From Amycolatopsis alba DSM 44262 (GTDB taxonomy: Bacteria; Actinomycetota; Actinomycetes; Mycobacteriales; Pseudonocardiaceae), in assembly GCF_000384215.1 (NCBI RefSeq), contig NZ_KB913032.1, forward strand, positions 5,509,602 through 5,573,601: a stretch of DNA of 64,000 nt. Reading direction: 5' to 3'. Positions 1-8,354 of the stretch are shown piece after piece (position 1 is the stretch's first letter; every line of letters begins with the position of its first letter). A model generated the notes under the pieces. That model worked only from the letters and a program-made list of their open reading frames with translations, did no database searches and was not told the origin of the DNA. Both the position numbers and the translations under genes were made by a program.

Positions 1-2
1 GT

Positions 3-1349
3 GGCGCGGAAAACCTGTCCGTGAACCCCAACGGCGGGACTGACCGCTGGGCGGTTTCGCAGGCCGCGCCGTACCGCCGGATGCACGTCCGCGGCAACCT
101 GCAGCTCGACGACGGCGGCTGGTCCAGCGGCGGCTGGATGTCCGACGTCAAGGTCGACGGCCAGGTCCGGTCCGGCTCGCAGCAGCAGTGGATCTCGCGC
201 AACTCGCAGTTCGGCAGCTGGAGCGGCTCGAATTGGAACATGGTGTTCGCCGGCGTCAACGGCGCCCCTTCCACGAGCTTCCCGAATCCGCCGTACACCA
301 CGGTGAACACGACGCCGGTCGTGCGGGAGAAGCCGTTCCTCTACGTCGACAACGCGGGCGCGTACCAGGTCTTCGTGCCCTCCACGCGCACCAACGCCTC
401 GGGTATCACGTGGGGTGCCAACCAGCCGGGTTCGTCGCTGCCGATCAGCCGGTTCTTCATCGCGAAGCCCGGCACGACGGCGTCGCAGATCAATACGGCC
501 CTCGCCGAAGGCAAGGACCTCCTGATCACCCCTGGCGTCTACCACCTCAACGAGACACTCCGCGTCACCCGGCCGGACACCGTCGTGCTCGGCCTCGGGC
601 TGGCGACGCTGATCCCGGACAACGGCATCACCGCGATGACGGTGGCCGACGTCGACGGCGTCAAAGTCGCCGGCGTGCTGATCGACGCGGGCGCCACGAA
701 CTCGAACACGCTGATGGAGGTCGGTCCCGCGAACTCCGCGCAGGATCATGCGGCCAACCCGACTTCGCTGCACGACGTGTTCTTCCGCGTCGGCGGCGCG
801 GGCGTCGGCAAGGCCACGAACAGCCTGGTGGTCAACAGTGACGACGTCATCGGCGACCATCTGTGGATCTGGCGCGCCGACCACGGCAGCGGCGTCGGGT
901 GGACCACCAACACCGCCGGCACCGGCCTGATCGTCAACGGCGACGACGTCACGATGTACGGCCTGTTCGTCGAGCATTACCAGAAGTACCAGACACTGTG
1001 GAACGGCAACCGCGGCCGGACGTACTTCTACCAGAACGAAATGCCTTACGACCCACCGAATCAGGCCGCCTGGATGAACGGATCGACGCGGGGTTACGCG
1101 GCCTACAAGGTGGCGAACTCGGTGACGAACCACGAGGCCTACGGGCTCGGGAGTTACTGCTACTTCAACGTGAATCCGAGTGTGGTCGCGGATCGCGCGA
1201 TCGAGGCGCCGAACAACCCGAACGTCCGGTTCCGCAGCATGGTCGCGGTCTCCCTCGGCGGGAACGGGACCATCAGCCGGGTCGTCAACGACCGCGGCGG
1301 GCCTGCCAACTCGGGCTCGACCGTGGCGAACCTGGTCGCCTATCCCTGA
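3..1349 (+). CDS. Secreted beta-helix (coagulation factor 5/8-domain-type) protein, 3' part
   Basis: The frame is open from the first bases of the window, so the N-terminus lies outside. The visible 449 residues begin in a Gly/Ser/Trp-rich stretch and continue into a repetitive Val/Asn/Asp-rich region (about residues 150-330) with the rhythm of a right-handed parallel beta-helix. This resembles the pectate-lyase-3/GH55-like proteins that actinomycete annotation often labels 'coagulation factor 5/8 type domain-containing protein'. Such proteins are usually exported and thought to act on extracellular polysaccharide. No catalytic residues can be assigned by eye and the substrate is unknown. A strong hairpin follows the stop codon, so this is probably the last gene of its transcript. 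Confidence 0.75.
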   Translation, partial: GAENLSVNPNGGTDRWAVSQAAPYRRMHVRGNLQLDDGGWSSGGWMSDVKVDGQVRSGSQQQWISRNSQFGSWSGSNWNMVFAGVNGAPSTSFPNPPYTTVNTTPVVREKPFLYVDNAGAYQVFVPSTRTNASGITWGANQPGSSLPISRFFIAKPGTTASQINTALAEGKDLLITPGVYHLNETLRVTRPDTVVLGLGLATLIPDNGITAMTVADVDGVKVAGVLIDAGATNSNTLMEVGPANSAQDHAANPTSLHDVFFRVGGAGVGKATNSLVVNSDDVIGDHLWIWRADHGSGVGWTTNTAGTGLIVNGDDVTMYGLFVEHYQKYQTLWNGNRGRTYFYQNEMPYDPPNQAAWMNGSTRGYAAYKVANSVTNHEAYGLGSYCYFNVNPSVVADRAIEAPNNPNVRFRSMVAVSLGGNGTISRVVNDRGGPANSGSTVANLVAYP

Positions 1350-1354
1350 TGACC

Positions 1355-1399
1355 CCGGTGCGCGCCGTGATGGCGGTCGCGGCGCGCACCGGCCTTTTT
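1355..1399 (+). terminator. Rho-independent terminator after the beta-helix gene
   Basis: A perfect 12-bp GC-rich stem (ccggtgcgcgcc at 1355-1366 with ggcgcgcaccgg at 1381-1392) has a 14-nt loop and is followed by a CCTTTTT tract. It starts six bases after the TGA of the upstream gene. Confidence 0.9.
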
Positions 1400-1504
1400 C
1401 ACCCGGCGCGAAGAGACCCCCGCCCGAACGGGTGGTGTGCCGCGCGATCTTCCTCCGGCGCTTCGATACTGGGTTCCCCGTCCGCGTAGAGAGGGAGCCG
1501 GAGA

Positions 1505-2059
1505 ATGCCTCTCGTCGGTCTCACCGTCGTCGAACCCCGCCTTGCCTGGCCACTGGCCGCCGTCCGCGGCGTTTTCGCCATCCTGTTCGGCGTACTCGCG
1601 CTCATCTGGCCCGGCGCCACTGTCCTGGTCCTCGCGATCATTTACGGCATTTACGCGATCATCGACGGCATCGGTGGCCTGATGCAGGCCTTCCGGCCGG
1701 GTGACGCCGCCCATCGCGCCGCCTATGGGGTCCTCGGCGTTCTCGGCATCGCCGCCGGTGTCCTGGTCCTGCTCTGGCCGGGGATCACCGTGCTGGTGCT
1801 GGCCTTCCTGGTCGGTTTCTGGGCGATCTTCACCGGCATCGTCGAGATCGTCGCCGCGATCCGGCTGCGCAAGCAGATCGAGGGCGAGGCCTTCCTCATC
1901 GCGGCGGGTGCGCTCTCGCTGATCGCGGGCATCGTGATCGTGATCAACCCGATCGCCGGCGCCTACGGGATCGCGCTGCTGGTCGGGATCTACGCCCTGC
2001 TGTACGGCATCATGCTGCTCGTCCTGGCCTTCCGCCTGCGCAAACTCACGCAAGCCTGA
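1505..2059 (+). CDS. HdeD family (DUF308) membrane protein
   Basis: This 184-residue, very hydrophobic protein has about six membrane segments built as internal repeats: short Arg-bearing loops alternate with stretches rich in Leu, Ile, Val and 'WPG' motifs. That pattern and length fit the HdeD/DUF308 family. Enterobacterial members are linked to acid resistance, but the role in actinomycetes is not established. The ATG is preceded by a purine-rich ribosome site (gagaggga). The 3' end overlaps the convergent GNAT gene by 14 nt and no terminator separates them. Confidence 0.85.
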   Translation: MPLVGLTVVEPRLAWPLAAVRGVFAILFGVLALIWPGATVLVLAIIYGIYAIIDGIGGLMQAFRPGDAAHRAAYGVLGVLGIAAGVLVLLWPGITVLVLAFLVGFWAIFTGIVEIVAAIRLRKQIEGEAFLIAAGALSLIAGIVIVINPIAGAYGIALLVGIYALLYGIMLLVLAFRLRKLTQA

Positions 2060-2762
2060 AAGCCTGTCGCAAGTGGACCCGCGCCCCGGCGCGGCGAAGG
2101 TTCGACAGGCTCGGCGAGCCCTCCACCGCGGTCGCGACGGCGAAACGGTGCCCTTCGCGGGCGGCCGCGGCGAGGCCATGCGCCAGCAGCCGTGCTTGCG
2201 CGCCCTTGCCGCGCTGGGCCCGAGGGGTGGCCGAGCCGCCGAGGAGGACGCCGGGCCCGTGCGAACTCAGGGCCGCCGCGGAGATCGGCATGCCGTCCTC
2301 GATGAGCAGCGATCGCCGGATCCGGGGATCGCGGTGTTCGGCGGTGATGAACGCCGTCACGGCGCCGCCGCTTTCGTACCCGTCGAGCAGGATGCGGAGG
2401 AACACGTCGATGTCTGGCGAGTCATCGACGTCCGCGTCCGAGGCCGCGAGTTCGGTGAGCGGGAGGACCGCGATCGGGCGGACGCCGTCGGGCACGAGAC
2501 CGGGCGGGTTCAAGCCCGGTGGCAGTACTAGCGTCGGCGGGTCGCCGTCCCAGCACGACGCCCCGGCGAGCCGGACGGCCGACGGCAGGTTCTCCGCGGT
2601 GACGCCGGAGATCGTGCGCAGGAACCTCAGCTCCGGAGCCGTGGCCAGCACGGCGAGCAGACCGTCTTCGCGCCACGCGGAGAAAGTGCCCGGCAGACCC
2701 GCGGCCGCTTCACACGCGACGACGGCACGGGCATGAATCACTTCTTCGGCTTCGGTCAGCAC
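2046..2762 (-). CDS. GNAT family N-acetyltransferase
   Basis: This 238-residue protein carries the acetyl-CoA loop of the GNAT fold near residues 190-200 (an R-A-Q-R-G-K-G-A-Q stretch matching the R/Q-x-x-G-x-G/A signature). A helix rich in Ala and Leu and a closing beta-strand follow, as expected for the C-terminal half of the domain. The N-terminal half has no clear family match and may be a degenerate GNAT-like half. The substrate is unknown. It starts with GTG only 32 nt from the divergent redox-regulator gene, so the two promoters must overlap. Confidence 0.75.
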   Translation of the reverse strand: MLTEAEEVIHARAVVACEAAAGLPGTFSAWREDGLLAVLATAPELRFLRTISGVTAENLPSAVRLAGASCWDGDPPTLVLPPGLNPPGLVPDGVRPIAVLPLTELAASDADVDDSPDIDVFLRILLDGYESGGAVTAFITAEHRDPRIRRSLLIEDGMPISAAALSSHGPGVLLGGSATPRAQRGKGAQARLLAHGLAAAAREGHRFAVATAVEGSPSLSNLRRAGARVHLRQAFRLA

Positions 2763-2794
2763 GACCCGAACGTAATAGGGATTAGGCTGAACCG

Positions 2795-4450
2795 GTGAGC
2801 CAGCCGATCCTGTTGACCGTCGACGACGATCCCGCCGTGTCCCGTTCGGTCGCCCGCGACCTGCGCAAACGGTATGGGAAGGACTATCGGATCATCCGGG
2901 CCGATTCCGGGGCCGACGCCCTCGAAGCCCTGCGCGAGATCAAGCTGCGCGGCGACGCCGTGGCCGCGATCCTCGCCGACTACCGGATGCCGCAGATGGA
3001 CGGCATCGTCTTCCTCGAGAAGGCGATGGACCTGTTCCCGAACGCGCGCCGCGCGCTGCTGACCGCGTACGCCGACACCGACGCCGCGATCCAGGCGATC
3101 AACGTCGTCGACGTCGACCACTACCTCCTCAAGCCGTGGGACCCGCCGGAAGAGAAGCTCTACCCGGTCATCGACGCGCTGGTGGAGACCTGGCGCGCGG
3201 TGGGGGAGCGGCCGGTCGACGAGATCAAGCTCATCGGCCACCGGTACTCCTCGCCGTCGTTCCACCTGCGGGACTTCCTGGCCCGCAACGCCGTGCCGTA
3301 CCGCTGGTACTCCGTCGACGACGACGAGGGCCGCCGGATCCTCGACGCGGCGGACGCGGCGGCTCAGGACATCCCGGTGCTGGTCACGCCGGACGGCACG
3401 GTGCTGCGCCAGCCGTCCGGACCCGAACTCGCCGACGCCGTCGGCCTGTCCACCCGGCCCGCGCAGGAGTTCTACGACCTGATCGTCATCGGCGGCGGGC
3501 CCGCCGGGCTCGGGGCGGCCGTGTACGGCGCGTCGGAGGGGCTGCGGACGGTGATCGTCGAGCGCAAGGCCACCGGCGGGCAGGCGGGCACCAGCTCCCG
3601 CATCGAGAACTACCTCGGTTTCCCGGACGGGGTTTCCGGCGCGCAGCTCACCGACCGCGCGCGGCGGCAGGCGCTGAAGTTCGGCGCCGAGGTGCTCACC
3701 GCCCGCGACGTCGTGGGACTGGAGGCGCGCGGTTCGGCGCGGGTCGTGCTGTTCGGCGACGGCACCGAGATCTCCGCCCATTCCGTGGTGCTGGCGAGCG
3801 GCGTCAACTATCGCGCACTGGAGGCTCCCGGCGTCGCCGAACTCGCGGGCCGCGGCGTGTACTACGGCTCGGCCGCCACCGAGGCACCCGAGTGCAAGGG
3901 TGAGCACGTCTACATCGTCGGCGGCGCGAATTCGGCAGGCCAGGCGGCGGTGTTCTTCTCCAAGCACGCCGCCGACGTCACGATCCTCGTCCGCGGCCAG
4001 TCGCTCGAAGCGTCGATGTCGCACTACCTGATCGAGCAGATCGCCGCGATCGGGAACATCCACGTCCGCACCCGCACCACGGTGGTCGAGGCGCACGGCG
4101 ACGATCACCTCGAACAGCTCACCCTGTGCGAGAACGGCGGCGCGACCGAGACCGTGCCGACCGGGCACCTGTTCATCTTCATCGGCGCGGCGCCCCGCAC
4201 CGACTGGCTCGGCACGGAAATCCAGCGCGACGACCACGGCTTCGTGCGGACCGGCCCGGATCTGCTCACCGATGGCGGCCCGCCGCCGGGCTGGACGCTG
4301 GACCGCGACCCGCACTACCTGGAGTCGTCCATTCCCGGCGTGTTCGTGGCGGGCGACGTCCGGGCCGCGTCGGTGAAACGCGTCGCCTCGGCCGTCGGCG
4401 AAGGCGCCATGGCGGTCACCCTGGTTCACCGGTACTTGGAGGAACAATGA
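2795..4450 (+). CDS. Response regulator-glutaredoxin-like-FAD oxidoreductase fusion
   Basis: Three domains are visible in 551 residues. First is a CheY-type receiver (about 5-125) with acidic D10-D12, phospho-acceptor D62, T90 and K113. A glutaredoxin-like domain (about 143-220) follows, whose CPYC position is replaced by Ser-Ser-Pro-Ser. Last is a thioredoxin-reductase-like flavoprotein with an FAD loop GGGPAG (233-238) and a second dinucleotide loop VGGANSAG (about 375-382). The catalytic CxxC of thioredoxin reductase is absent; the region reads S-A-A-T-E-A-P-E-C with a lone C367. NCBI-style annotation calls such proteins 'fused response regulator/thioredoxin-disulfide reductase', but disulfide reduction looks unlikely here. 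It probably works with the overlapping histidine kinase. A TAGGCT -10 six bases before the GTG suggests a leaderless mRNA. Confidence 0.9.
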   Translation: MSQPILLTVDDDPAVSRSVARDLRKRYGKDYRIIRADSGADALEALREIKLRGDAVAAILADYRMPQMDGIVFLEKAMDLFPNARRALLTAYADTDAAIQAINVVDVDHYLLKPWDPPEEKLYPVIDALVETWRAVGERPVDEIKLIGHRYSSPSFHLRDFLARNAVPYRWYSVDDDEGRRILDAADAAAQDIPVLVTPDGTVLRQPSGPELADAVGLSTRPAQEFYDLIVIGGGPAGLGAAVYGASEGLRTVIVERKATGGQAGTSSRIENYLGFPDGVSGAQLTDRARRQALKFGAEVLTARDVVGLEARGSARVVLFGDGTEISAHSVVLASGVNYRALEAPGVAELAGRGVYYGSAATEAPECKGEHVYIVGGANSAGQAAVFFSKHAADVTILVRGQSLEASMSHYLIEQIAAIGNIHVRTRTTVVEAHGDDHLEQLTLCENGGATETVPTGHLFIFIGAAPRTDWLGTEIQRDDHGFVRTGPDLLTDGGPPPGWTLDRDPHYLESSIPGVFVAGDVRAASVKRVASAVGEGAMAVTLVHRYLEEQ

Positions 4451-5868
4451 GCGTCCTGCCCAGGGAGGAACTACGCGGGCTCTTCCTCTTCGAGCACCTC
4501 AGCGAAGAACAGCTGGACTGGATCGACGAGCACGCCGTCCTCGAGCAGTACACCGGCGGCACCACGGTCATGCGCGAGGGTGAACCGGCCACCTGCTTCT
4601 ATCTCCTGCTGTCCGGGGCGCTGCGGATGACGCGGCTCGTCGGCGGCACCGAGGTCGAGACGATCCGGTCCGACCAGCGCGGCGCGTACTGCGGTGCGAC
4701 GCAGTTCTTCGTGCACCAGGAGACCGAACACACCTACGGCGCTTCGGTGCACGCTGTCAGCGACCTCACCTTCCTGACCCTGCCCGCGGCCGAGTTCGCC
4801 ACCGAGTTCCGCCGTTGGTTCCCGATGGCGACGCATCTGCTGGAGGGCATGTACCTCGGCTGGCGCAACAGCGACACCGTGATCGGCTCGCGGCGGCGGC
4901 TCCTCGCGCTCGGCGAGCTCTCCGCCGGGCTGACCCACGAACTCAACAACCCGGCCGCCGCTGCCGTCCGCGCGACGGCGTCACTGCGGGAGCGGGTCGC
5001 CGGGATGCGGCACAAGCTCGCGATGCTGGCCAAGAAGAACGTCGACCCGACGCTGCTGGAGCAGCTGCTGGAGATCCAGGAACAGCTGGTCAAGCAGGTC
5101 GCCTCGGCGCCGAAGCTGACCGCGATGCAGCAGGCCGACCGCGAGGACGAGATCGGCGACTGGTTCGACGATCACGGCATCGACCAGGGCTGGGACCTCG
5201 CCGACATCTACGTCCGCGCCGGGCTGACCGTGCCCGATCTGGACCGGCTGCTCGACTCGGTCGGGGAGACCTTCCTCGACGGCGCCGTCCGTTGGCTGGC
5301 GTACGCGCTGGAGACCGAGATGCTGATGGGCGAGATCGAGGATTCGACGACCCGGATCTCGGTACTGGTCGGCAAGGCCAAGCAGTACTCCCAGATGGAC
5401 CGCGCGCCGCACCAGTGGATCGACGTCCACGAAGGACTCGACTCCACCCTCGTCATGCTGGCAGGCAAGATCGCGCCGGGCATCCGCGTCGTGAAGGAGT
5501 ACGACCACGCGCTGCCGAGGATCCCGGCGTACGCGGGTGAGCTGAACCAGGTGTGGACGAACGTCATCGACAACGCGCTCGGCGCCATGGGCACCGAGGG
5601 CACGCTGACCCTGAGGACGTCCCGAGTGGACGATCACGTGCACGTCGAGATCGGCGACACCGGGCCGGGTATCCCGGCGGACGTGCGGCAGCGGATCTTC
5701 GAGCCGTTCTTCACCACGAAGCCGGTGGGGCAAGGGACCGGGCTCGGCCTGGACATCTCGTGGCGCATCGTCGTCGAGCGGCATCAGGGCGATCTCCGGG
5801 TCGACTCGGCGCCGGGCGATACGCGGTTCACGGTGTGCCTGCCGGTCTCGGAGCAGTCCGTGATCTGA
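4447..5868 (+). CDS. Cyclic-nucleotide-binding-domain sensor histidine kinase
   Basis: The ATG overlaps the TGA of the oxidoreductase by four bases, indicating translational coupling. Of 473 residues, the N-terminal ~135 form a cNMP-binding/Crp-like beta-roll. The dimerisation helix carries the phospho-acceptor H164 in L-T-H-E-L-N-N-P. A helical insert follows, then a GHKL ATPase with N-box (N-x-x-D-N-A), D-T-G-P-G-I and G-T-G-L-G-L motifs, ending near residue 465. There is no transmembrane segment, so it is a soluble cytosolic kinase. Its likely partner is the receiver domain of the preceding protein, giving a cytosolic redox or nucleotide-sensing two-component pair. The ligand is unknown, and effector binding by the Crp-like domain is inferred from the fold only. 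Confidence 0.9.
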   Translation: MSVLPREELRGLFLFEHLSEEQLDWIDEHAVLEQYTGGTTVMREGEPATCFYLLLSGALRMTRLVGGTEVETIRSDQRGAYCGATQFFVHQETEHTYGASVHAVSDLTFLTLPAAEFATEFRRWFPMATHLLEGMYLGWRNSDTVIGSRRRLLALGELSAGLTHELNNPAAAAVRATASLRERVAGMRHKLAMLAKKNVDPTLLEQLLEIQEQLVKQVASAPKLTAMQQADREDEIGDWFDDHGIDQGWDLADIYVRAGLTVPDLDRLLDSVGETFLDGAVRWLAYALETEMLMGEIEDSTTRISVLVGKAKQYSQMDRAPHQWIDVHEGLDSTLVMLAGKIAPGIRVVKEYDHALPRIPAYAGELNQVWTNVIDNALGAMGTEGTLTLRTSRVDDHVHVEIGDTGPGIPADVRQRIFEPFFTTKPVGQGTGLGLDISWRIVVERHQGDLRVDSAPGDTRFTVCLPVSEQSVI

Positions 5869-6111
5869 CGGGGGAGCCGGGTGGTCGTGAGTGGCGGAGT
5901 CCCGGAAGCGTTGCGAAAGCCTTCTGCCTACCGAGGTGCAACCTACTGAACCACCGCACCATCCGCGCCCAATTTCCCTTCCAGCCCAACGTTTCGCCAG
6001 AAACTGACGACTTCTTACGTTCATCGATCGTTCACTTCGAAATGGTCCGCCCGCGCGTCAAAAGAGTCGAACGGGCTGAAGGATCAAGCCGGTGAACGAG
6101 GGGGTGGGCCG

Positions 6112-7200
6112 GTGAAACGCCGTCTGTCGATCGGCCTGGCAGTGGTACTGCTGCTGGCGGTGGTCGCGGTGATCGTCTGGGGCCGGGGCGGTGACGAGAA
6201 CACCGCGCAAGGTCAGGATCTGACCACGGTGCGCGGGGTCATCGGTTCGGAGAAGCTGGCGTTCTTCTCCGACAAGCGGGTGGCGGACGCGTTCGCCAAA
6301 CACGGTCTCAAGGTCGAAGTGGACACCGCGGGCTCGCGGCAGATCGCGAGCATGGACCTCGGCGCGTACGAGTTCGCGTTCCCGTCCTCGTCGCCCGCCG
6401 CGCAGCGGATCCAGCGCGACCACAAGGTGACCGGCGTGCACACGCCGTTCCAGTCACCGATGGCGATCGCGACCTTCGAGCCGATCGTGAACCTGTTGAG
6501 CGCCAACGGGATCGTGCGCAAGGGCGCCGGGGACTACCAGGTGCTCGACGTCGCGAAGTACCTCGAATTGGCGCGCAACGGCACGCGCTGGGACCAGCTG
6601 CCCGGCAACACCGCCTTCCCGGCTCGCAAGAACGTGCTGGTCACGACCACGGACCCGCGTGAATCGAACTCGGCGGCGATGTACCTGTCGATCGTTTCCT
6701 TCGTCGCCAACGGGAACAACGTGGTCAACACGCCCGAGGCCGAGGCGAAGGTGCTGCCAGGGGTGTCGAAGCTGTTCATCGACCAGGGGTACACGCAGAA
6801 CAGCACCGAAGGCCCGTTCGAGGACTATCTCGCCGCGGGCATGGGCAAGACGCCGATGGCGCTGATCTACGAGTCGCAGTTCGTCGACAGGCTCGTCCGC
6901 GCGGACGGCTCGATCCGGCCGGACATGCGCCTGCTCTACACGGCGCCGACGGTGTACTCCAAGCACACGCTGGTCCCGCTGAAACCGAACGGCGACCAGG
7001 TCGGCAGGCTGCTCGCGACCGACCCGGAACTGGGGAAACTCGCCGCCACCTTCGGGTTCCGTACCGGTGACCCTCGGCTGTTCGCCGACGTCGTCGCCGC
7101 GGCCAAGGCGCCGGTGCCCGCCGATCTGGTGGACGCGGTCGAGCCGCCGTCGTACGAGACGCTGGAGCGTCTGCTCGACGCGGTCAAGAAGCAGTACTGA
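6112..7200 (+). CDS. Membrane-anchored solute-binding-like protein of the TelA operon
   Basis: This 362-residue protein has an uncleaved-looking N-terminal membrane segment (about 5-23). The extracytoplasmic part resembles a periplasmic binding protein, with an S-E-K-L-A-F-F opening strand, an aromatic/Pro-rich middle and a helical C-terminal lobe. It starts with GTG after a ggggg-rich ribosome site and its stop overlaps the next start by one base. The operon then encodes TelA, a second solute-binding/VWA protein and an XpaC-like protein. No ABC permease or ATPase accompanies it, so a scaffold or sensor role is as likely as uptake. The family assignment is by overall look, not by a specific motif. 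Confidence 0.6.
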   Translation: MKRRLSIGLAVVLLLAVVAVIVWGRGGDENTAQGQDLTTVRGVIGSEKLAFFSDKRVADAFAKHGLKVEVDTAGSRQIASMDLGAYEFAFPSSSPAAQRIQRDHKVTGVHTPFQSPMAIATFEPIVNLLSANGIVRKGAGDYQVLDVAKYLELARNGTRWDQLPGNTAFPARKNVLVTTTDPRESNSAAMYLSIVSFVANGNNVVNTPEAEAKVLPGVSKLFIDQGYTQNSTEGPFEDYLAAGMGKTPMALIYESQFVDRLVRADGSIRPDMRLLYTAPTVYSKHTLVPLKPNGDQVGRLLATDPELGKLAATFGFRTGDPRLFADVVAAAKAPVPADLVDAVEPPSYETLERLLDAVKKQY

Positions 7201-8354
7201 TGGACGATTTCACGCTCACTCCACCCGAACCGGTGGAGGCGATCCCGGCCGAGCGGGCGGCAGGCCTGGTCACGCTCAGCCCGGAGGTCCACGCCGAAGT
7301 CGCGCGGCGCGCGGCGAAGTTCGCCGAGCGGCTCGAAGCGCTCGACGTCCGATCGCCGGAGTTCACCCGTGTCCTGGACGAACTGCTCGCGGTCGGTGAG
7401 TCCGACATGCGCGCGGCGGCGACCGTCGCGGGTGCGCTGCTCGACCGTTCGACCAGGGCGCTGGCGGAAATCGGCTCACCGCAACAGCAGGCGACCGTGA
7501 GTCTGGCCGGGCTCCGGCGGACCGTGGCGGAGATCGACCCGGCGAAGCTGCCGATCACCGGCCGCAAGCTGATGGGACTGATCCCGGTCGCGGGCAGCGC
7601 GAAGAAGGCGCTGGACCGCTACCGCGCGGCCAATGAGCCGGTGAACGCGCTGGTCCTTGACCTGCGCGCACGGCAGGACGTCCTGCGCCGGGACAACGCG
7701 GCGCTCAAGGGCGAACGGGAACGGTTGTGGGGGACGCTCGGGAAGCTGTCGGAAGCGGCCGCGTTCGCTGAAGCCGTCGACACGGCCGTCGAGCGGCAGG
7801 CGGGGATCTTCGACTTCACCGATCCCGCGCGGGCCAAGTCCTTGCGGGCCGACGCGCTGCATCCGATCCGGCAGCGCCACCAGGACCTGCTGACCCAGCT
7901 CGCGGTGAGCGCGCAGGGCTATCTGGCGCTGGATCTGGTGCGGCGCAACAACGACGAGCTGATCCGCGGGATCGAGCGGGCGGTGTCGACCACGGTCGCG
8001 GCGCTGCGGGTCGCGCTGCTGGTGAGCGGCGCGCTCGCCGGTCAGCGCGACGTCCTCGACGAGGTCCGGGCGGTGCAGGCCACCACCGACGGCCTGATCA
8101 GGGCGAACGCGGAGATCCTGGAGTTGCGCGGCGCCGAGATCCAGCGCGCGGGCAGCGATCCGGCGGTCGCGGTGGCGACGATCCGCGAGTCGTTCGAGCG
8201 GATCTATCGCAGCATCGACGCGATCGACGAATACAAGGCGGGGGCCGTCTCGACGATGGCGGCGACCGTGGAGGCGCTGTCCGGGGAGATCCGGCGGGCC
8301 GAAGACCATCTGCGCCGGTCCCACGAGACGGCGACGGCCGAGGGGGCATCGTGA
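7200..8354 (+). CDS. telA: Toxic anion resistance protein, TelA family
   Basis: This 384-residue, mostly alpha-helical, cytosolic protein has the order typical of TelA: a helical N-terminus, an I-T-G-R-K-L-M-G-L-I-P motif near residue 120, long amphipathic helices, and a C-terminal helix rich in Ala and Glu. TelA was linked to tellurite and lantibiotic or envelope-drug resistance in other bacteria, and its biochemical action is unresolved. It overlaps the genes on both sides by one and four bases, so it is obligately co-expressed with the solute-binding and VWA proteins. Confidence 0.85.
   Translation: MDDFTLTPPEPVEAIPAERAAGLVTLSPEVHAEVARRAAKFAERLEALDVRSPEFTRVLDELLAVGESDMRAAATVAGALLDRSTRALAEIGSPQQQATVSLAGLRRTVAEIDPAKLPITGRKLMGLIPVAGSAKKALDRYRAANEPVNALVLDLRARQDVLRRDNAALKGERERLWGTLGKLSEAAAFAEAVDTAVERQAGIFDFTDPARAKSLRADALHPIRQRHQDLLTQLAVSAQGYLALDLVRRNNDELIRGIERAVSTTVAALRVALLVSGALAGQRDVLDEVRAVQATTDGLIRANAEILELRGAEIQRAGSDPAVAVATIRESFERIYRSIDAIDEYKAGAVSTMAATVEALSGEIRRAEDHLRRSHETATAEGAS

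Noticed and set aside
2756..4447. 563-codon minus-strand ORF
   Set aside because: Antisense to the receiver-flavoprotein gene, whose frame has clear domains; the antisense translation is Arg/Asp/His-rich low complexity typical of GC-rich shadows.
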